Below, one piece after another: positions 53,878 to 63,865 of a stretch of 64,000 nucleotides of DNA (its first letter is position 1; the number at the start of each line of letters is the position of its first letter). Under the pieces are notes generated by a model. The model had not been told where the DNA came from. It worked only from the letters and a program-made list of their open reading frames with translations, and made no database searches. Source of the DNA: Bacteroidota bacterium (lineage in GTDB: Bacteria > Bacteroidota > Bacteroidia > Sphingobacteriales > Sphingobacteriaceae); NCBI GenBank assembly GCA_026224775.1, contig JAMFRP010000015.1, positions 1 through 64,000 of the forward strand. The letters run 5' to 3'. The translations under genes were made by a program, and so were the position numbers.

Positions 53878-53958
53878 TGTCATTGCGAGGAACGAAGCAA
53901 TCGCGAACTATGCATATCCGCTGTTCTACATGCGATTGCTTCGTTCCTCGCAATGACA
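53878..53958 (+). repeat. palindromic repeat, subfamily II, copy H
   Basis: Left arm TTGTCATTGCGAGGAACGAA then GCAATCGCGAACTATGCA, right arm ATTGCTTCGTTCCTCGCAAT. Arms match copy G, and part of the centre (TTCTAC before the right arm) is shared. Same direction as all other copies. Confidence 0.9.
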
Positions 53959-53965
53959 ATTTTAT

Positions 53966-54490
53966 TTAAAACTTCTTTACCGCCTCAACGATATGCCCCA
54001 AATGATGCTTTCCATGCCAGGCATATAAACCAAGCGCGCGTTTAAGCGATATAGTTTGCCCCGATTCGGGATTAGTAAAAGTGCGGCTCCATTCGTTTTC
54101 AGTAAAGCTTTCCAACAGATTAACCCAATGGATATGTATCCCTTCCAGTATCCTTAATGATGATTCTACCGGTAATCGATAATCGGGTTGTAACGCCCAA
54201 TAAGCTTCTTCGTAAGGCTTGATGGTTGGATTGTCTTCAGTTAATGCCAATTTAAAACGAACAATAGAATTCATGTGGCTATCCGCTACGTGGTGTACAA
54301 CTTGCCTTAAAGTCCAGCCGCCGGTACGGTATGGGGTATCCAACTGTTTATCGTTTAAACTGATGATAGCCTGGCGCATCTGGCCCGGCAACATTTTAAT
54401 TTCGTTTATCCAACGCCTGATGTCGTCATCAGTATATGATGCCGGTGGCGTGAATTTCCCCACCGGGTATTTCATTTGTTCGTCTGTCAT
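53966..54490 (-). CDS. YfiT-like bacillithiol transferase (DinB superfamily)
   Basis: A 174-residue four-helix-bundle protein. The YfiT pattern is clear: YPVGKFTPP at the start, WTLRQVVHHVADSHMN with a metal-binding His, and YAWHGKHHLGHI with two more. Members include BstA, which attaches bacillithiol to electrophiles. The start may be ATG 54490 or the Met at residue 6. It supports bacillithiol use together with ytxJ. Confidence 0.88.
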   Translation of the reverse strand: MTDEQMKYPVGKFTPPASYTDDDIRRWINEIKMLPGQMRQAIISLNDKQLDTPYRTGGWTLRQVVHHVADSHMNSIVRFKLALTEDNPTIKPYEEAYWALQPDYRLPVESSLRILEGIHIHWVNLLESFTENEWSRTFTNPESGQTISLKRALGLYAWHGKHHLGHIVEAVKKF

Positions 54491-54602
54491 AAATTGCTAA
54501 AAAAATCAAAATAGACATAATTCTGATCTTGAGCAACACCACAAAATAAAAATCTCACGAAACTGCTATATTGCAGCTTTATATAACCTCATTATTCAAC
54601 CT

Positions 54603-56975
54603 ATGAAAAAACTTTTTACGCTACTATTCATAGCTGCCAGCGTTAATACTTTTGCCCAAAAGTTAGATACCCTGACTATCGAAAAAATAATGCGCGATCC
54701 AAAGTGGATTGGTGTATCGCCATCCGACATTAAATGGAGCGATGACGGCAAAAAAATTTATTTTAAATGGAACCCCGACAATACTTTTAGGGATGAATTA
54801 TATTCTATTACCCCCTATAACCTCACCCCGCAAAAAGTAAGTGATAAAGAGCAACACGAAATAACGCCCAATTACGGCAGCAAGTGGAACCAGGCACATA
54901 CTTTAAAAGTCTACTCTCGTGATGGCGACATCCACCTGGAAAACGTAAAATCCGGCAAAACCATACAACTTACCCGCACTACCGATAACGAAAACTCGCC
55001 AACCTTTAATGCCGATGGAAGCGAAATTTTATTTATTAAGGCCGATAACCTATATGGGCTAAAACTCAATAGTGGGGAGTTGATACAGTTAACCAATTTT
55101 GTAGCATCAGCTCAAAAGAATAAAATTAACGATGAAACTGAGCAGGCAAAATGGCTAAAAGATCAACAGCTGGAGTTATTCGACATTATTAAACTGGAGG
55201 ATAAAAACAAAAAGGCGGATGCCGAGGAGAAAAAGAAATTTCAACCTAAAAAGATAAAAGAACTGGTAACCGATGGCAGGGATGTTGACAACGTGGAACT
55301 AAGTCCGGATGGGAGGTATATTACATACCGTTTAATCAAATCCGCGGATGATAAAAACACCATCGTACCAAATTACGTAACCGCCAGTGGTTATACTGAA
55401 GACATACAAAACCGCACCAAGGTTGGCGGCCCTCAACCGGTTTGCGAATCATTTATTTATGATACACAGCGCGATTCGGCTTACAGCATCAACACAAAAA
55501 ACATTATCGGCATTAAGGATCTGCCCAATTATGTAAAAGATTATCCTGCTGAATTAGCAGACCGCACCAAGTTAAACGAAGACCGCAAAGTGGTTGTTAA
55601 CGGCCCGATATGGAATGAGAATGGCAAGCACGCCATTGTGGTAGTAAACGCGATTGATAATAAAGACCGCTGGATCATGTCGCTTGATGTGGAAAACGGC
55701 GCTTTATCCCTGCTCGACAGGCAGCATAACGATGCCTGGGTTGGCGGTGCACCTGGGATTGAGGATGATTGGTACTCTACCGGAAATATCGACTGGCTAG
55801 ATAATGATCATTTTTACTATCAAAGCGAAGCAAGTGGCTACAGCCATATTTACGTTTACAACATTAATAATGGCGATAAAAAACAATTAACCAATGGCAA
55901 ATGGGAAGTGCAAAACTTGCAGTTATCGCATGATAAAAAAACCTTCTACTTCAATGCCAATATCGATCATCCCGGCGATTACCAGTATTATCGTTTGGCG
56001 GCAAGTGGTGGCGAGCCGGTTAAATTGACTTCTATTAAAGGGGATAATGATGTATCGCTTTCGCCGGATGAAAAGTGGCTGGCGATAAGGTATTCATACA
56101 CCAACAAGCCATGGGAGTTATATCTGCAACCAAATAAACCGGGAGCAAAAGCAGTGCAGGTAACACGGTCAACTTCTGCGGAATATAATTCTTATGCCTG
56201 GCGGGATGCACCTATCATCACTTTTAAAAATCGCTATGGCAGTGATGTTTACGCCAGATTATATCTGCCTAAAAACCCTGATCCGGCTAAACCAGCAGTT
56301 ATTTTTGTGCATGGCGCGGGTTATTTACAAAACGAGATGTATGCCTGGAGCTATTATTTCCGCGAAACGATGTTTAACAATATGCTAACCGACAATGGCT
56401 ATACTGTTTTAGATATTGATTATTCAGGCAGCGCGGGCTATGGTCGGGATTGGCGTACGGCTATCTATCGCCACATGGGTGGCAAAGATTTAAGCGACCA
56501 GGTAGATGGTGTTAAATACCTGGTTGATACCTATGGCGTAAACCCTAAACATGTGGGTATTTACGGTGGCTCATACGGTGGCTTTATGACTTTGATGGCG
56601 ATGTTTACCGCGCCGGATGTGTTTAAATCGGGTGCCGCTATACGCTCAGTAACCGATTGGGCGCATTATAACCACGAGTACACTGCCGATATTTTAAATG
56701 AGCCTTATAATGATGAAAAAGCGTATCGTTTAAGCTCCCCAATTTATTTCGCGGATGGACTGAAAGGAAACTTATTAATGTTGCATGGTATGGTGGATCA
56801 GAATGTGAACTTTCAGGATATTGTAAGGCTTACCCAAAAGTTGATCGAGTTACATAAAGACAATTGGTGGCTGGCCCCTTACCCGGTAGAGGACCATGCC
56901 TTTGAACAACCCAGCAGTTGGACGGATGAATACAAGCGCATTTATAAACTCTTCCAGGAAACGTTGAAGAATTAA
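54603..56975 (+). CDS. S9-family prolyl oligopeptidase / DPP IV-like peptidase
   Basis: A 790-residue exported serine peptidase. Signal peptide MKKLFTLLFIAASVNTFA; N-terminal beta-propeller domain (about 25-530) with WD40-like text such as GDNDVSLSPDEKWLAIRYSY; C-terminal alpha/beta hydrolase. The catalytic triad is visible: Ser in YGGSYGGFM (about 657), Asp in LHGMVDQNV (about 731) and His in VEDHAF (about 763). It should cut short peptides in the periplasm. A small lipoprotein gene follows after 15 bases. Confidence 0.94.
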   Translation: MKKLFTLLFIAASVNTFAQKLDTLTIEKIMRDPKWIGVSPSDIKWSDDGKKIYFKWNPDNTFRDELYSITPYNLTPQKVSDKEQHEITPNYGSKWNQAHTLKVYSRDGDIHLENVKSGKTIQLTRTTDNENSPTFNADGSEILFIKADNLYGLKLNSGELIQLTNFVASAQKNKINDETEQAKWLKDQQLELFDIIKLEDKNKKADAEEKKKFQPKKIKELVTDGRDVDNVELSPDGRYITYRLIKSADDKNTIVPNYVTASGYTEDIQNRTKVGGPQPVCESFIYDTQRDSAYSINTKNIIGIKDLPNYVKDYPAELADRTKLNEDRKVVVNGPIWNENGKHAIVVVNAIDNKDRWIMSLDVENGALSLLDRQHNDAWVGGAPGIEDDWYSTGNIDWLDNDHFYYQSEASGYSHIYVYNINNGDKKQLTNGKWEVQNLQLSHDKKTFYFNANIDHPGDYQYYRLAASGGEPVKLTSIKGDNDVSLSPDEKWLAIRYSYTNKPWELYLQPNKPGAKAVQVTRSTSAEYNSYAWRDAPIITFKNRYGSDVYARLYLPKNPDPAKPAVIFVHGAGYLQNEMYAWSYYFRETMFNNMLTDNGYTVLDIDYSGSAGYGRDWRTAIYRHMGGKDLSDQVDGVKYLVDTYGVNPKHVGIYGGSYGGFMTLMAMFTAPDVFKSGAAIRSVTDWAHYNHEYTADILNEPYNDEKAYRLSSPIYFADGLKGNLLMLHGMVDQNVNFQDIVRLTQKLIELHKDNWWLAPYPVEDHAFEQPSSWTDEYKRIYKLFQETLKN

Positions 56976-56990
56976 TATTCTGCTATCGCG

Positions 56991-57410
56991 ATGAAAAAAT
57001 TAATGTTCATAATCATATTAATGGCTTTTGGCTGTAAGCATAAAGACAATTCGCCTGCAATTCAAATCAACCTGATTGATAGCAATAAACATCTGAAAAT
57101 ATCAGGATTGGATTACGCCATTGTACAGGATATTAACCGTGATACTACCACTAACTTATGGCAAAACTTAATACAGGTGTATCGCATGCCTGCCGATACG
57201 GATATGAAGGATTTCCAACCCATACAACCGGGCAAATACATAGTGCGCGATAGCGCGGTGGTTTTCGTCCCGGATACACCTTTTAATGCCCATCAAACTT
57301 ATTTTATGCGCTATTATCAGTACGATAAAGGCAGTACCGCCTGGGATTACATCAAAAACCACCAAAAACCGGGCAAAAAGCAGTACCAAGACTTGATTTT
57401 TAAGCAATAA
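56991..57410 (+). CDS. small lipoprotein, unknown
   Basis: A 139-residue product with a signal peptide and lipobox-like LMAFGCKHK (Cys near residue 15). The mature part has no motif I recognise. Placed 15 bases after the S9 peptidase gene, it is probably co-transcribed. Confidence 0.7.
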   Translation: MKKLMFIIILMAFGCKHKDNSPAIQINLIDSNKHLKISGLDYAIVQDINRDTTTNLWQNLIQVYRMPADTDMKDFQPIQPGKYIVRDSAVVFVPDTPFNAHQTYFMRYYQYDKGSTAWDYIKNHQKPGKKQYQDLIFKQ

Positions 57411-57415
57411 ACTAT

Positions 57416-57445
57416 TTGAAAATCAAATAATATACACTATATTTG
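57416..57445 (+). promoter_or_regulatory. promoter of the rimP-nusA-infB operon
   Basis: TTG (57416-57418), 19 bases, TATATTTG (57438-57445): a complete Bacteroidota promoter. Transcription should start near 57450, 65 bases before rimP. Confidence 0.75.
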
Positions 57446-57460
57446 CATTCAAATTAAATG

Positions 57461-57485
57461 GAGGGGGCGCTGAGCCCCCTCTTTT
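57461..57485 (+). promoter_or_regulatory. terminator-like hairpin in the rimP leader (candidate attenuator)
   Basis: GAGGGGGC (57461-57468) pairs with GCCCCCTC (57474-57481) around GCTGA, followed by TTTT. It lies downstream of the promoter and upstream of the rimP start, so it would be met by polymerase about 10-35 bases into the transcript. Confidence 0.75.
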
Positions 57486-57515
57486 AGTTATCAATCAAAA
57501 TTATCAAACCGGATA

Positions 57516-57986
57516 ATGAATATTGAAAATAAAGTAAAAGAACTGGTAGAAGATAAGATAGCGGAGATTGAACGCCCCGATTTATTTTTGGTTGATGTGA
57601 AAATGCACGCCAACGGAAAACTGATCATTTTGGTGGATGGCGACAATGGTATAGGCATTGCAGACTGTGCAGCCATAAGCCGATATGTTGGCTTTAAACT
57701 GGAAGAGGAAAGCGTAATTGAAGAGGCTTATAATTTAGAGGTTTCATCACCGGGATTGGAAACACCGCTTACATCAGTAAGGCAGTATACCAAAAACATA
57801 GGCCGCGATCTGGCTATAAAAATGGTTGATGGCGCAAAACGCGAAGGCAAACTAACCGCCCTTGCGGAAGATGCCATAGTAATTGAAGAACAAATTAAAC
57901 AAAAAGGGAAAAAGGCCGAAGTAATTGAAAGCGTTATCCCGATAGATAAAATAACAGAAACGAAGGTTTTAATATCATTCAAGTAA
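57516..57986 (+). CDS. rimP: ribosome maturation factor RimP
   Basis: A 156-residue factor for 30S subunit assembly. LFLVDVKMHANGKLIILVDG, then CAAISRYVGFKLEEE and YNLEVSSPGLETPL are characteristic; the last is the most conserved RimP motif. First gene of the classic rimP-nusA-infB operon. Confidence 0.96.
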   Translation: MNIENKVKELVEDKIAEIERPDLFLVDVKMHANGKLIILVDGDNGIGIADCAAISRYVGFKLEEESVIEEAYNLEVSSPGLETPLTSVRQYTKNIGRDLAIKMVDGAKREGKLTALAEDAIVIEEQIKQKGKKAEVIESVIPIDKITETKVLISFK

Positions 57987-58067
57987 GGAACCATCATGAG
58001 CGGCCACTTAAACAAACAAGCTCATGATAGCTTCATTACCATTGAAAAAAAAACAATTTAATGAAAA

Positions 58068-59303
58068 ATGAGCAATATTAATTTAATTGATTCTTTTCAG
58101 GAATTTAAAGATTTCAAAAACATCGATCGTCCAACTATGATGAGCGTTCTTGAGGACGTTTTCAGAAGCATGATCCGTAAAAAGTATGGCAATGATGAAA
58201 ATTGCGATGTAATTGTAAACACAGATAATGGTGACCTTGAAATTTGGCGCACACGTGTGGTTATGGAAGACGGTTTTAGTGAAGATGATGACCTGGAAAT
58301 TGAATTAGCGGAAGCAAAAACACTGGATGCGGATTTAGAGGTGGGTGATGAGTACATTGAACAGATCACTTTAGAAAGCTTTGGCCGCCGTGCTATATTA
58401 GCAGCACGCCAAACATTAGTTTCTAAAATTCTGGAACTGGAGAAAGACGAAATATTCAAAAAATATAAAGATCGCGTAGGCGAAATTGTAACCGGCGAAG
58501 TTTACCAGGTTTGGAAAAAAGAAACTTTGGTGCTTGATGATGAAGGCAACGAGTTATTATTACCTAAAACTGAGCAGATACCTGCCGATTACTTCAAAAA
58601 AGGTGATAGCGTAAAAGCGGTAGTATCAAAGGTTGATATGATGAATAGTAACCCTAAGATCATCATCTCCCGTACTGCTCCTGAGTTTTTACAACGTTTG
58701 TTTGAGCAGGAAGTACCTGAAATTTTTGATGGTTTAATCACTATCAAGAAAATTGTACGCGAACCGGGCGAACGCGCTAAGGTAGCTGTAGAATCATATG
58801 ACGACCGTATTGACCCGGTTGGCGCTTGCGTTGGTATGAAAGGATCACGTATACATGGTATCGTTCGTGAGTTGAAGAACGAGAACATTGATGTGATAAA
58901 CTACACTAACAATTTACAGTTATATATACAACGTGCTTTATCGCCGGCTAAAATCACATCTATTAAGTTAGATGATGAGAAAAAAACTGCCGCAGTTTAT
59001 TTAAAACCCGACCAGGTATCATTAGCGATCGGTCGTGGTGGACATAACATTAAACTGGCAGGAAAATTAACAGGTTATGAAATTGATGTTTACCGTGAGG
59101 CTGACGAACAGGATGAGGATGTGGACATTGAAGAATTTTCAGACGAAATTGACAGCTGGATTTTAGACGAATTTAAACGCATTGGTTTAGATACGGCAAA
59201 ATCAGTACTGGCATTAACAGTGGGCGAATTGGTAAAACGTACCGATTTAGAAGAAGAAACTGTTAAGGAAGTATTATCAATACTGCAAGCGGAGTTTGAA
59301 TAA
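58068..59303 (+). CDS. nusA: transcription elongation/termination factor NusA
   Basis: A 411-residue protein. N-terminal RNA polymerase-binding domain, S1 domain (about 134-200, VGEIVTGEVYQVWKKETLVL), then two KH domains with VGACVGMKGSRIHGIV and SLAIGRGGHNIKLAGKLTG. The end is a helical segment (VLALTVGELVKRTDLEEETV) and it lacks the acidic repeats found in E. coli NusA (495 residues). It controls pausing and antitermination, including on rRNA operons such as the one at the left edge. Confidence 0.96.
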   Translation: MSNINLIDSFQEFKDFKNIDRPTMMSVLEDVFRSMIRKKYGNDENCDVIVNTDNGDLEIWRTRVVMEDGFSEDDDLEIELAEAKTLDADLEVGDEYIEQITLESFGRRAILAARQTLVSKILELEKDEIFKKYKDRVGEIVTGEVYQVWKKETLVLDDEGNELLLPKTEQIPADYFKKGDSVKAVVSKVDMMNSNPKIIISRTAPEFLQRLFEQEVPEIFDGLITIKKIVREPGERAKVAVESYDDRIDPVGACVGMKGSRIHGIVRELKNENIDVINYTNNLQLYIQRALSPAKITSIKLDDEKKTAAVYLKPDQVSLAIGRGGHNIKLAGKLTGYEIDVYREADEQDEDVDIEEFSDEIDSWILDEFKRIGLDTAKSVLALTVGELVKRTDLEEETVKEVLSILQAEFE

Positions 59304-59327
59304 AGGTGATAACCAAAATTAAAATCG

Positions 59328-59335
59328 TATTTTTG
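59328..59335 (+). promoter_or_regulatory. -7 promoter element between nusA and infB
   Basis: TATTTTTG 29 bases upstream of the infB ATG suggests infB can also be transcribed separately. No -33 TTG at 19 bases. Confidence 0.45.
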
Positions 59336-59364
59336 CAAATAAATAAGGGAAGAAAAATTAATAA

Positions 59365-62300
59365 ATGTCAGAAGACAAATCTATAAAGTTATTTAAAGCA
59401 GTAAAAGAGCTGAACATTGGTATGGGTACCATTGTCGATTTTTTGGCTACAAAAGGCTATAAGGTTGAAAAACAACCAATGGCTAAGCTGGATACCGACA
59501 TGTACAATGCTTTGTTAAAAGAATTTGCTTTTGATAAGAGCATTAAGGAAGAAGCCAAGCAAATCAGCATTGGAAAGATTAGGAAGGATGAGCCTGAACA
59601 GGCCAAACCTGCTGATTTCCGTCGTGGACGTGATTTTGAGAATGAAGAAATTCTGATCAAAAACGCGGGAAACTACGCGCCTCAGCAAGCCGAAAAACCA
59701 AAACCGGAACCCGAAGTTAAAAAAGCAGAAGAGCAGCAAGCTCCTACTTTACCGGGTGTAAAAGTTGTTGGCAGCATCAACCTTAATGATCTGAACGCCA
59801 AACCACAATTTGGCGAGAAAAAAGAAACACCTGTGGTTAAACAGGAAGAAGCGCCCGCGCCGCAACCTGAACCAAAGAAAGAAGAAATAAAACCTGAGCC
59901 GGTTGCTGAGGTGAAGAAGGAAGTAGTTCCTGAAGCGCCAAAAGTTGATACCCCGGTTGTGGAAGCACCGAAAGTGGAAGCACCTGTAGTTGTTGAGGCT
60001 CCAAAAGCTGAAGCTCCTGTAGCGGCACCACCGGTTACCCCGCCTGTAGCACCTGTTGCTGTGGCCGAACCTGTTACTCCAACACCTCCTGCTGCTGAAG
60101 AGCCTCAGGAAAATGAAGTAATACGCGCCAAAGCGGAACGCCTTACCGGGCCGAACATTATTGGTAAGATACAATTGCCGGATGCGCAAAAACGTAACCC
60201 TGTTGCATCGTCATCAAATAATAGTGCCGACCAGAAGCGTAAACGCAAGCGTAAAGACAGCCAGGGTGGTGGAAATCATCAGCATGGTGGCGGCGGTGGA
60301 AATAACCAGCAAAGCCAGGCTCCTATTACACCATCAGGACCAGTCAATCCAAACCGTCCGGATTTCAGGAACAGGGGCAATAATCCTCCTGCTGCCGGTG
60401 GCGGACAAGGTGGTGGTGGTGGTAACCGACCTGATTTTAGAGGTAATAGAAATACTACACCTCATCATAACTCAGGGCCTAAGGAAGAACCATCAGAAAA
60501 AGATATACAAGACCAGATTAAGGCTACACTTGCCCGTTTAAGCGGCGCAGGTAAGTCAGGTAAATTTGCACAGCGCGCTAAATTCCGTCGTCAAAAACGT
60601 GATGATGTTGCCGCTACTGCTGAGGAACTGGCATTAGAGCAGGAATCACAATCAAAAATATTAAAGGCAACCGAATTTGTTACAGCTAATGAGCTGGCAT
60701 CAATGATGGATGTACCGGTAACACAGATCATCTCAACTTGTATGAGTTTGGGCATGTTCGTATCCATCAACCAAAGGCTTGACGCGGAAACGCTGGCTAT
60801 TGTGGCTGATGAGTTTGGTTACCAGATAGAGTTTGTTAAACCACAGGATGAAGAGGGAAGCCTTGACCAGCCTGATGATCCGGCAGATTTAGTACCGCGC
60901 GCTCCAATTGTGACCATCATGGGCCACGTTGACCATGGTAAAACATCATTACTGGATTTTATACGTAAAACAAACGTTATAGGTGGCGAAGCAGGTGGTA
61001 TCACCCAGCACATTGGCGCCTATGAGGTAACATTACCTGACGATAAAGGAAAGATCACTTTCTTAGATACACCGGGTCACGAAGCGTTTACCGCTATGCG
61101 TGCCAGGGGTGCCCAGGTAACCGATATTGTAATTATAGTTATTGCTGCTGATGACAGCGTGATGCCGCAAACCCGCGAGGCTATAAACCACGCGCAGGCT
61201 GCAGGTGCACCAATCATCTTCGCATTCAATAAAATTGACAGGCCAGGCGCTAACGCGGATAGGATCCGTGAGCAACTATCTGCCATGAACATATTGGTTG
61301 AAGAATGGGGTGGTAAATATCAAACCCAGGAAATATCAGCCAAAACAGGCTTAAATATTGATTTGTTATTAGAGAAAGTATTACTGGAAGCAGAGTTACT
61401 TGAACTAACAGCTAACCCTAACAAAAGAGCCGTTGGTACCGTTATTGAAGCTGCTTTGGATAAAGGCCGTGGTATTGTTACCACTATATTGGTACAGGCA
61501 GGCCGCCTAAAAGTAGGCGACCCGATATTAGCCGGTTGTTATAGCGGCCGTGTTAAGGCATTAACTAACGAACGTGGCCAAAGGGTTGAATCTGCAGGGC
61601 CATCAACACCGGTACAGGTGTTAGGTATGCAGGGCGCGCCTACCGCGGGTGATAAATTCAACGTACTGGAAAGTGAGGTTGAAGCTCGTGAAATCGCGAA
61701 CAAACGTTTACAGTTACAACGTGAACAAGGCTTACGTACACAGAAACACATCACACTTGATGAAATCGGCCGCCGATTGGCAGTTGGTAACTTTAAGGAA
61801 CTTAACATTATTGTTAAAGGTGACGTGGATGGTTCAATTGAAGCGTTATCCGATTCATTGTTGAAACTATCTACCGAGCAGATACAGGTAAATATCATAT
61901 CGAAAGCAGTTGGTCAGATCTCAGAATCCGACGTATTGCTGGCATCCGCATCAGATGCGATCATCATTGGTTTCCAGGTAAGGCCGTCAGGCAGTGCGCG
62001 TAAACTTGCTGAAGCTGAGCAGATAGACATCAGGTTATACTCTATTATTTATGATGCCATAAATGAGATAAAAGCCGCGATGGAAGGTATGCTTGCTCCA
62101 ACCTTTGAAGAGAAAATTGTTGCTAACGTTGAGATACGCGAAACATTCAAAATCAGCAAGGTTGGTACAATTGCAGGTTGTATGGTACTGGATGGTAAAA
62201 TTACCCGTAACAGTAAAATACGTATCATCCGCGAAGGTGTTGTAATATATACCGGTGAATTGGCTTCGTTAAAACGCTTTAAAGATGATGTTAAAGAAGT

Positions 62301-62406
62301 TACCGCGAACTACGAGTGTGGTTTGAACATCCAAAACTTTAACAACATTGAAGTTGGCGATATAGTTGAAGCTTACGAAAACGTAGAGGTTAAAAGGAAA
62401 CTATAA
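59365..62406 (+). CDS. infB: translation initiation factor IF-2
   Basis: A 1013-residue GTPase that brings initiator tRNA to the ribosome. An N-terminal helical domain ([20 protein letters not shown]) is followed by a Pro/Glu/Lys/Val-rich linker (about 100-260), a Gly/Asn-rich basic stretch (about 290-375), and the core from about 430. GTP-binding motifs: [12 protein letters not shown] (about 519), DTPGHEAF (about 568), FNKID (about 621). The C-terminal domains are complete. It is longer than E. coli IF-2 (890) because of the linker. Confidence 0.97.
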   Translation: MSEDKSIKLFKAVKELNIGMGTIVDFLATKGYKVEKQPMAKLDTDMYNALLKEFAFDKSIKEEAKQISIGKIRKDEPEQAKPADFRRGRDFENEEILIKNAGNYAPQQAEKPKPEPEVKKAEEQQAPTLPGVKVVGSINLNDLNAKPQFGEKKETPVVKQEEAPAPQPEPKKEEIKPEPVAEVKKEVVPEAPKVDTPVVEAPKVEAPVVVEAPKAEAPVAAPPVTPPVAPVAVAEPVTPTPPAAEEPQENEVIRAKAERLTGPNIIGKIQLPDAQKRNPVASSSNNSADQKRKRKRKDSQGGGNHQHGGGGGNNQQSQAPITPSGPVNPNRPDFRNRGNNPPAAGGGQGGGGGNRPDFRGNRNTTPHHNSGPKEEPSEKDIQDQIKATLARLSGAGKSGKFAQRAKFRRQKRDDVAATAEELALEQESQSKILKATEFVTANELASMMDVPVTQIISTCMSLGMFVSINQRLDAETLAIVADEFGYQIEFVKPQDEEGSLDQPDDPADLVPRAPIVTIMGHVDHGKTSLLDFIRKTNVIGGEAGGITQHIGAYEVTLPDDKGKITFLDTPGHEAFTAMRARGAQVTDIVIIVIAADDSVMPQTREAINHAQAAGAPIIFAFNKIDRPGANADRIREQLSAMNILVEEWGGKYQTQEISAKTGLNIDLLLEKVLLEAELLELTANPNKRAVGTVIEAALDKGRGIVTTILVQAGRLKVGDPILAGCYSGRVKALTNERGQRVESAGPSTPVQVLGMQGAPTAGDKFNVLESEVEAREIANKRLQLQREQGLRTQKHITLDEIGRRLAVGNFKELNIIVKGDVDGSIEALSDSLLKLSTEQIQVNIISKAVGQISESDVLLASASDAIIIGFQVRPSGSARKLAEAEQIDIRLYSIIYDAINEIKAAMEGMLAPTFEEKIVANVEIRETFKISKVGTIAGCMVLDGKITRNSKIRIIREGVVIYTGELASLKRFKDDVKEVTANYECGLNIQNFNNIEVGDIVEAYENVEVKRKL

Positions 62407-62430
62407 TTAGTTACCCTAACCAACATAAAT

Positions 62431-62469
62431 AAAAAAAGGCTGCTTCCTAAACGGAGCAGCCTTTTTTTG
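62431..62469. terminator. bidirectional terminator after infB
   Basis: GGCTGCT (62438-62444) pairs with AGCAGCC (62455-62461), with a run of A on the left and T on the right; it can serve infB and the opposing His-rich gene. Confidence 0.9.
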
Positions 62470-62499
62470 GTAGCAAAGCTTGTTTTACAAGCATAGCTA

Positions 62500-62616
62500 T
62501 TACCTTCTGTGGTAGTGATGACGACGGTGATGGTGATGATGCACACCTGCTGCACTTACTGCGGTATAGCTAAATAAAGCTATCATCGCAACGGCTAATA
62601 CTTTTACAATTTTCAT
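62500..62616 (-). CDS. 38-residue exported His/Arg-rich peptide
   Basis: Translation gives a signal peptide (MKIVKVLAVAMIALFSYTAV, cleavage probably after SAA) and a mature tail of about 14 residues made almost only of His and Arg (HHHHHRRHHYHRR). It is too short for routine gene calling. A terminator lies just downstream on the same strand. His-rich tails bind zinc, nickel or copper; function is unknown. Confidence 0.6.
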   Translation of the reverse strand: MKIVKVLAVAMIALFSYTAVSAAGVHHHHHRRHHYHRR

Positions 62617-62711
62617 AATTTCTGTTTTTTGTTGTTTATAACACTATAAATATAAATGGTATAAATTGATTTTTGTTCCATATCCACACAAATATTACAA
62701 ACAATAGTTAG

Positions 62712-63323
62712 CTATTTTGTAAGCAAACCTACTACCAACTTCTTCCATTGTGGCCCTGATAGGCCTGCACGTGCAGATAAAGCCACTATAGTATTACGTA
62801 CGGAATCATAGATATTAGCATCAGTATTGTTGGCAACTTCATTTCGGCCGTGCACAGCCGCGCTTACGTGGTTCAGGTAACGCTCAATAATAAAAGTGCT
62901 GGTAGAATCACGACTGAAGAAATGCGCTATCGAGCCTTCGTTTGTACGAGGATTGGCAACAGGCCTAACCGTCATGCTGATATATTCAGATTCGGCTTTA
63001 GCGTCCTCTACATCAACTATATCTTCAATCCGCACCCACTCCAGTCCACCACCGGCAATTGAGCCGGGAGCGGGTAAATTAATGTAGAAATGATCGCCCT
63101 TCTCAGCCAGTTTATAATCCTCGTTACCCTTTGTATCGGTTATAGAGAATTTGGATGAGCCCGGGCCGCTAAAGGTATTCCAGTTGGATACATCTTTTAA
63201 TCTGCCTTTAGCCAGTTCAAATAGTTCATGAGCCTTCTCCTTGCTCTCGCAATCAACAAAATAAATCACGTCGGTATACTCACCCTCGTGCTGTACAGGA
63301 ATATTATCAGATGCGTTGTTCAT
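62712..63323 (-). CDS. conserved-looking protein, unknown
   Basis: A 203-residue soluble protein without signal peptide. The N-terminal half (TDVIYFVDCESKEKAHELFE) looks alpha/beta, the C-terminal half has ALSARAGLSGPQWKKLVVGL. I do not recognise the family. The frame is complete with a normal start at 63323 and coding composition like its neighbours, so it is very likely real. Confidence 0.7.
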   Translation of the reverse strand: MNNASDNIPVQHEGEYTDVIYFVDCESKEKAHELFELAKGRLKDVSNWNTFSGPGSSKFSITDTKGNEDYKLAEKGDHFYINLPAPGSIAGGGLEWVRIEDIVDVEDAKAESEYISMTVRPVANPRTNEGSIAHFFSRDSTSTFIIERYLNHVSAAVHGRNEVANNTDANIYDSVRNTIVALSARAGLSGPQWKKLVVGLLTK

Positions 63324-63468
63324 GCTTTTTATTTATCTAACAACTATCCGGGATAACAGTTTTACGCTATAATTGAATAAAAAAAGCATCAGAAATAACC
63401 TTTTATTAAATTAAAAACCTCATTTTTAAAGCTATATACAGCTAATAAAACTTTTTTTAAATAAGCCC

Positions 63469-63498
63469 TTGTGTAAATATAAAATCTCCTTATATTTG
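63469..63498 (+). promoter_or_regulatory. promoter of tRNA-Asp
   Basis: TTG (63469-63471), 19 bases, TATATTTG (63491-63498), 11 bases before the tRNA. Confidence 0.75.
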
Positions 63499-63509
63499 CC
63501 ATCCCAAAC

Positions 63510-63583
63510 GGAGTGGTAGTTCAGCTGGTTAGAATACATGCCTGTCACGCATGGGGTCGCGGGTTCGAGTCCCGTCCATTCCG
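63510..63583 (+). tRNA. tRNA-Asp (GTC)
   Basis: A 74-base cloverleaf: acceptor arms GGAGTGG and CCATTCC with discriminator G, anticodon GTC in CCTGTCACG, and T-loop GGTTCGAGTCC. CCA is not encoded. It has its own promoter and a terminator 25 bases downstream. Confidence 0.97.
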
Positions 63584-63607
63584 CGGAAATAGTTTTAAAA
63601 CTATTTA

Positions 63608-63643
63608 AAACGTCTAAACTAAATGGTTTAGACGTTTTTTTTT
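63608..63643 (+). terminator. terminator after tRNA-Asp
   Basis: AAACGTCTAAAC (63608-63619) pairs with GTTTAGACGTTT (63626-63637) and a T run follows. Confidence 0.9.
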
Positions 63644-63644
63644 G

Positions 63645-63865
63645 ACTCAAAATTACTCAAAACTACTCAAGCTTAATCCCTCGGCGCGGTGCCCTATTGG
63701 GCCGCTCAATTTCAATAACTAACTTGGTCACCTAACTGTTACCTACTGGTTATCAATTAGTTGTAATCTTGTTTTGGGCTCAAAACTACTCAAAACTATG
63801 CAAGATTCTGGCTCATTTGAAACCTCGGATTAGGGAGATTATCAAGCCGGCTCAAAACACCTCAA
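63645..63865. repeat. clusters of CTCAAAACTA repeats with 10-base spacing
   Basis: CTCAA occurs at 63646, 63656 and 63666, again at 63779 and 63789 (with TGCAA at 63799), and at 63851 and 63861: seven copies in three clusters, each at exact 10-base steps. They could be arm-type sites of a tyrosine recombinase near a tRNA attachment site; no integrase gene is in the window. Confidence 0.65.

Noticed and set aside
59749..60189. 146-codon minus-strand frame opposite infB
   Set aside because: Arg/Phe/Tyr-rich shadow of the Pro/Glu/Lys linker; no start context or recognisable domain.
63432..63650. 72-codon minus-strand frame containing WTGLEPATPCVTG
   Set aside because: It is the reverse translation of tRNA-Asp, a well-known false gene.
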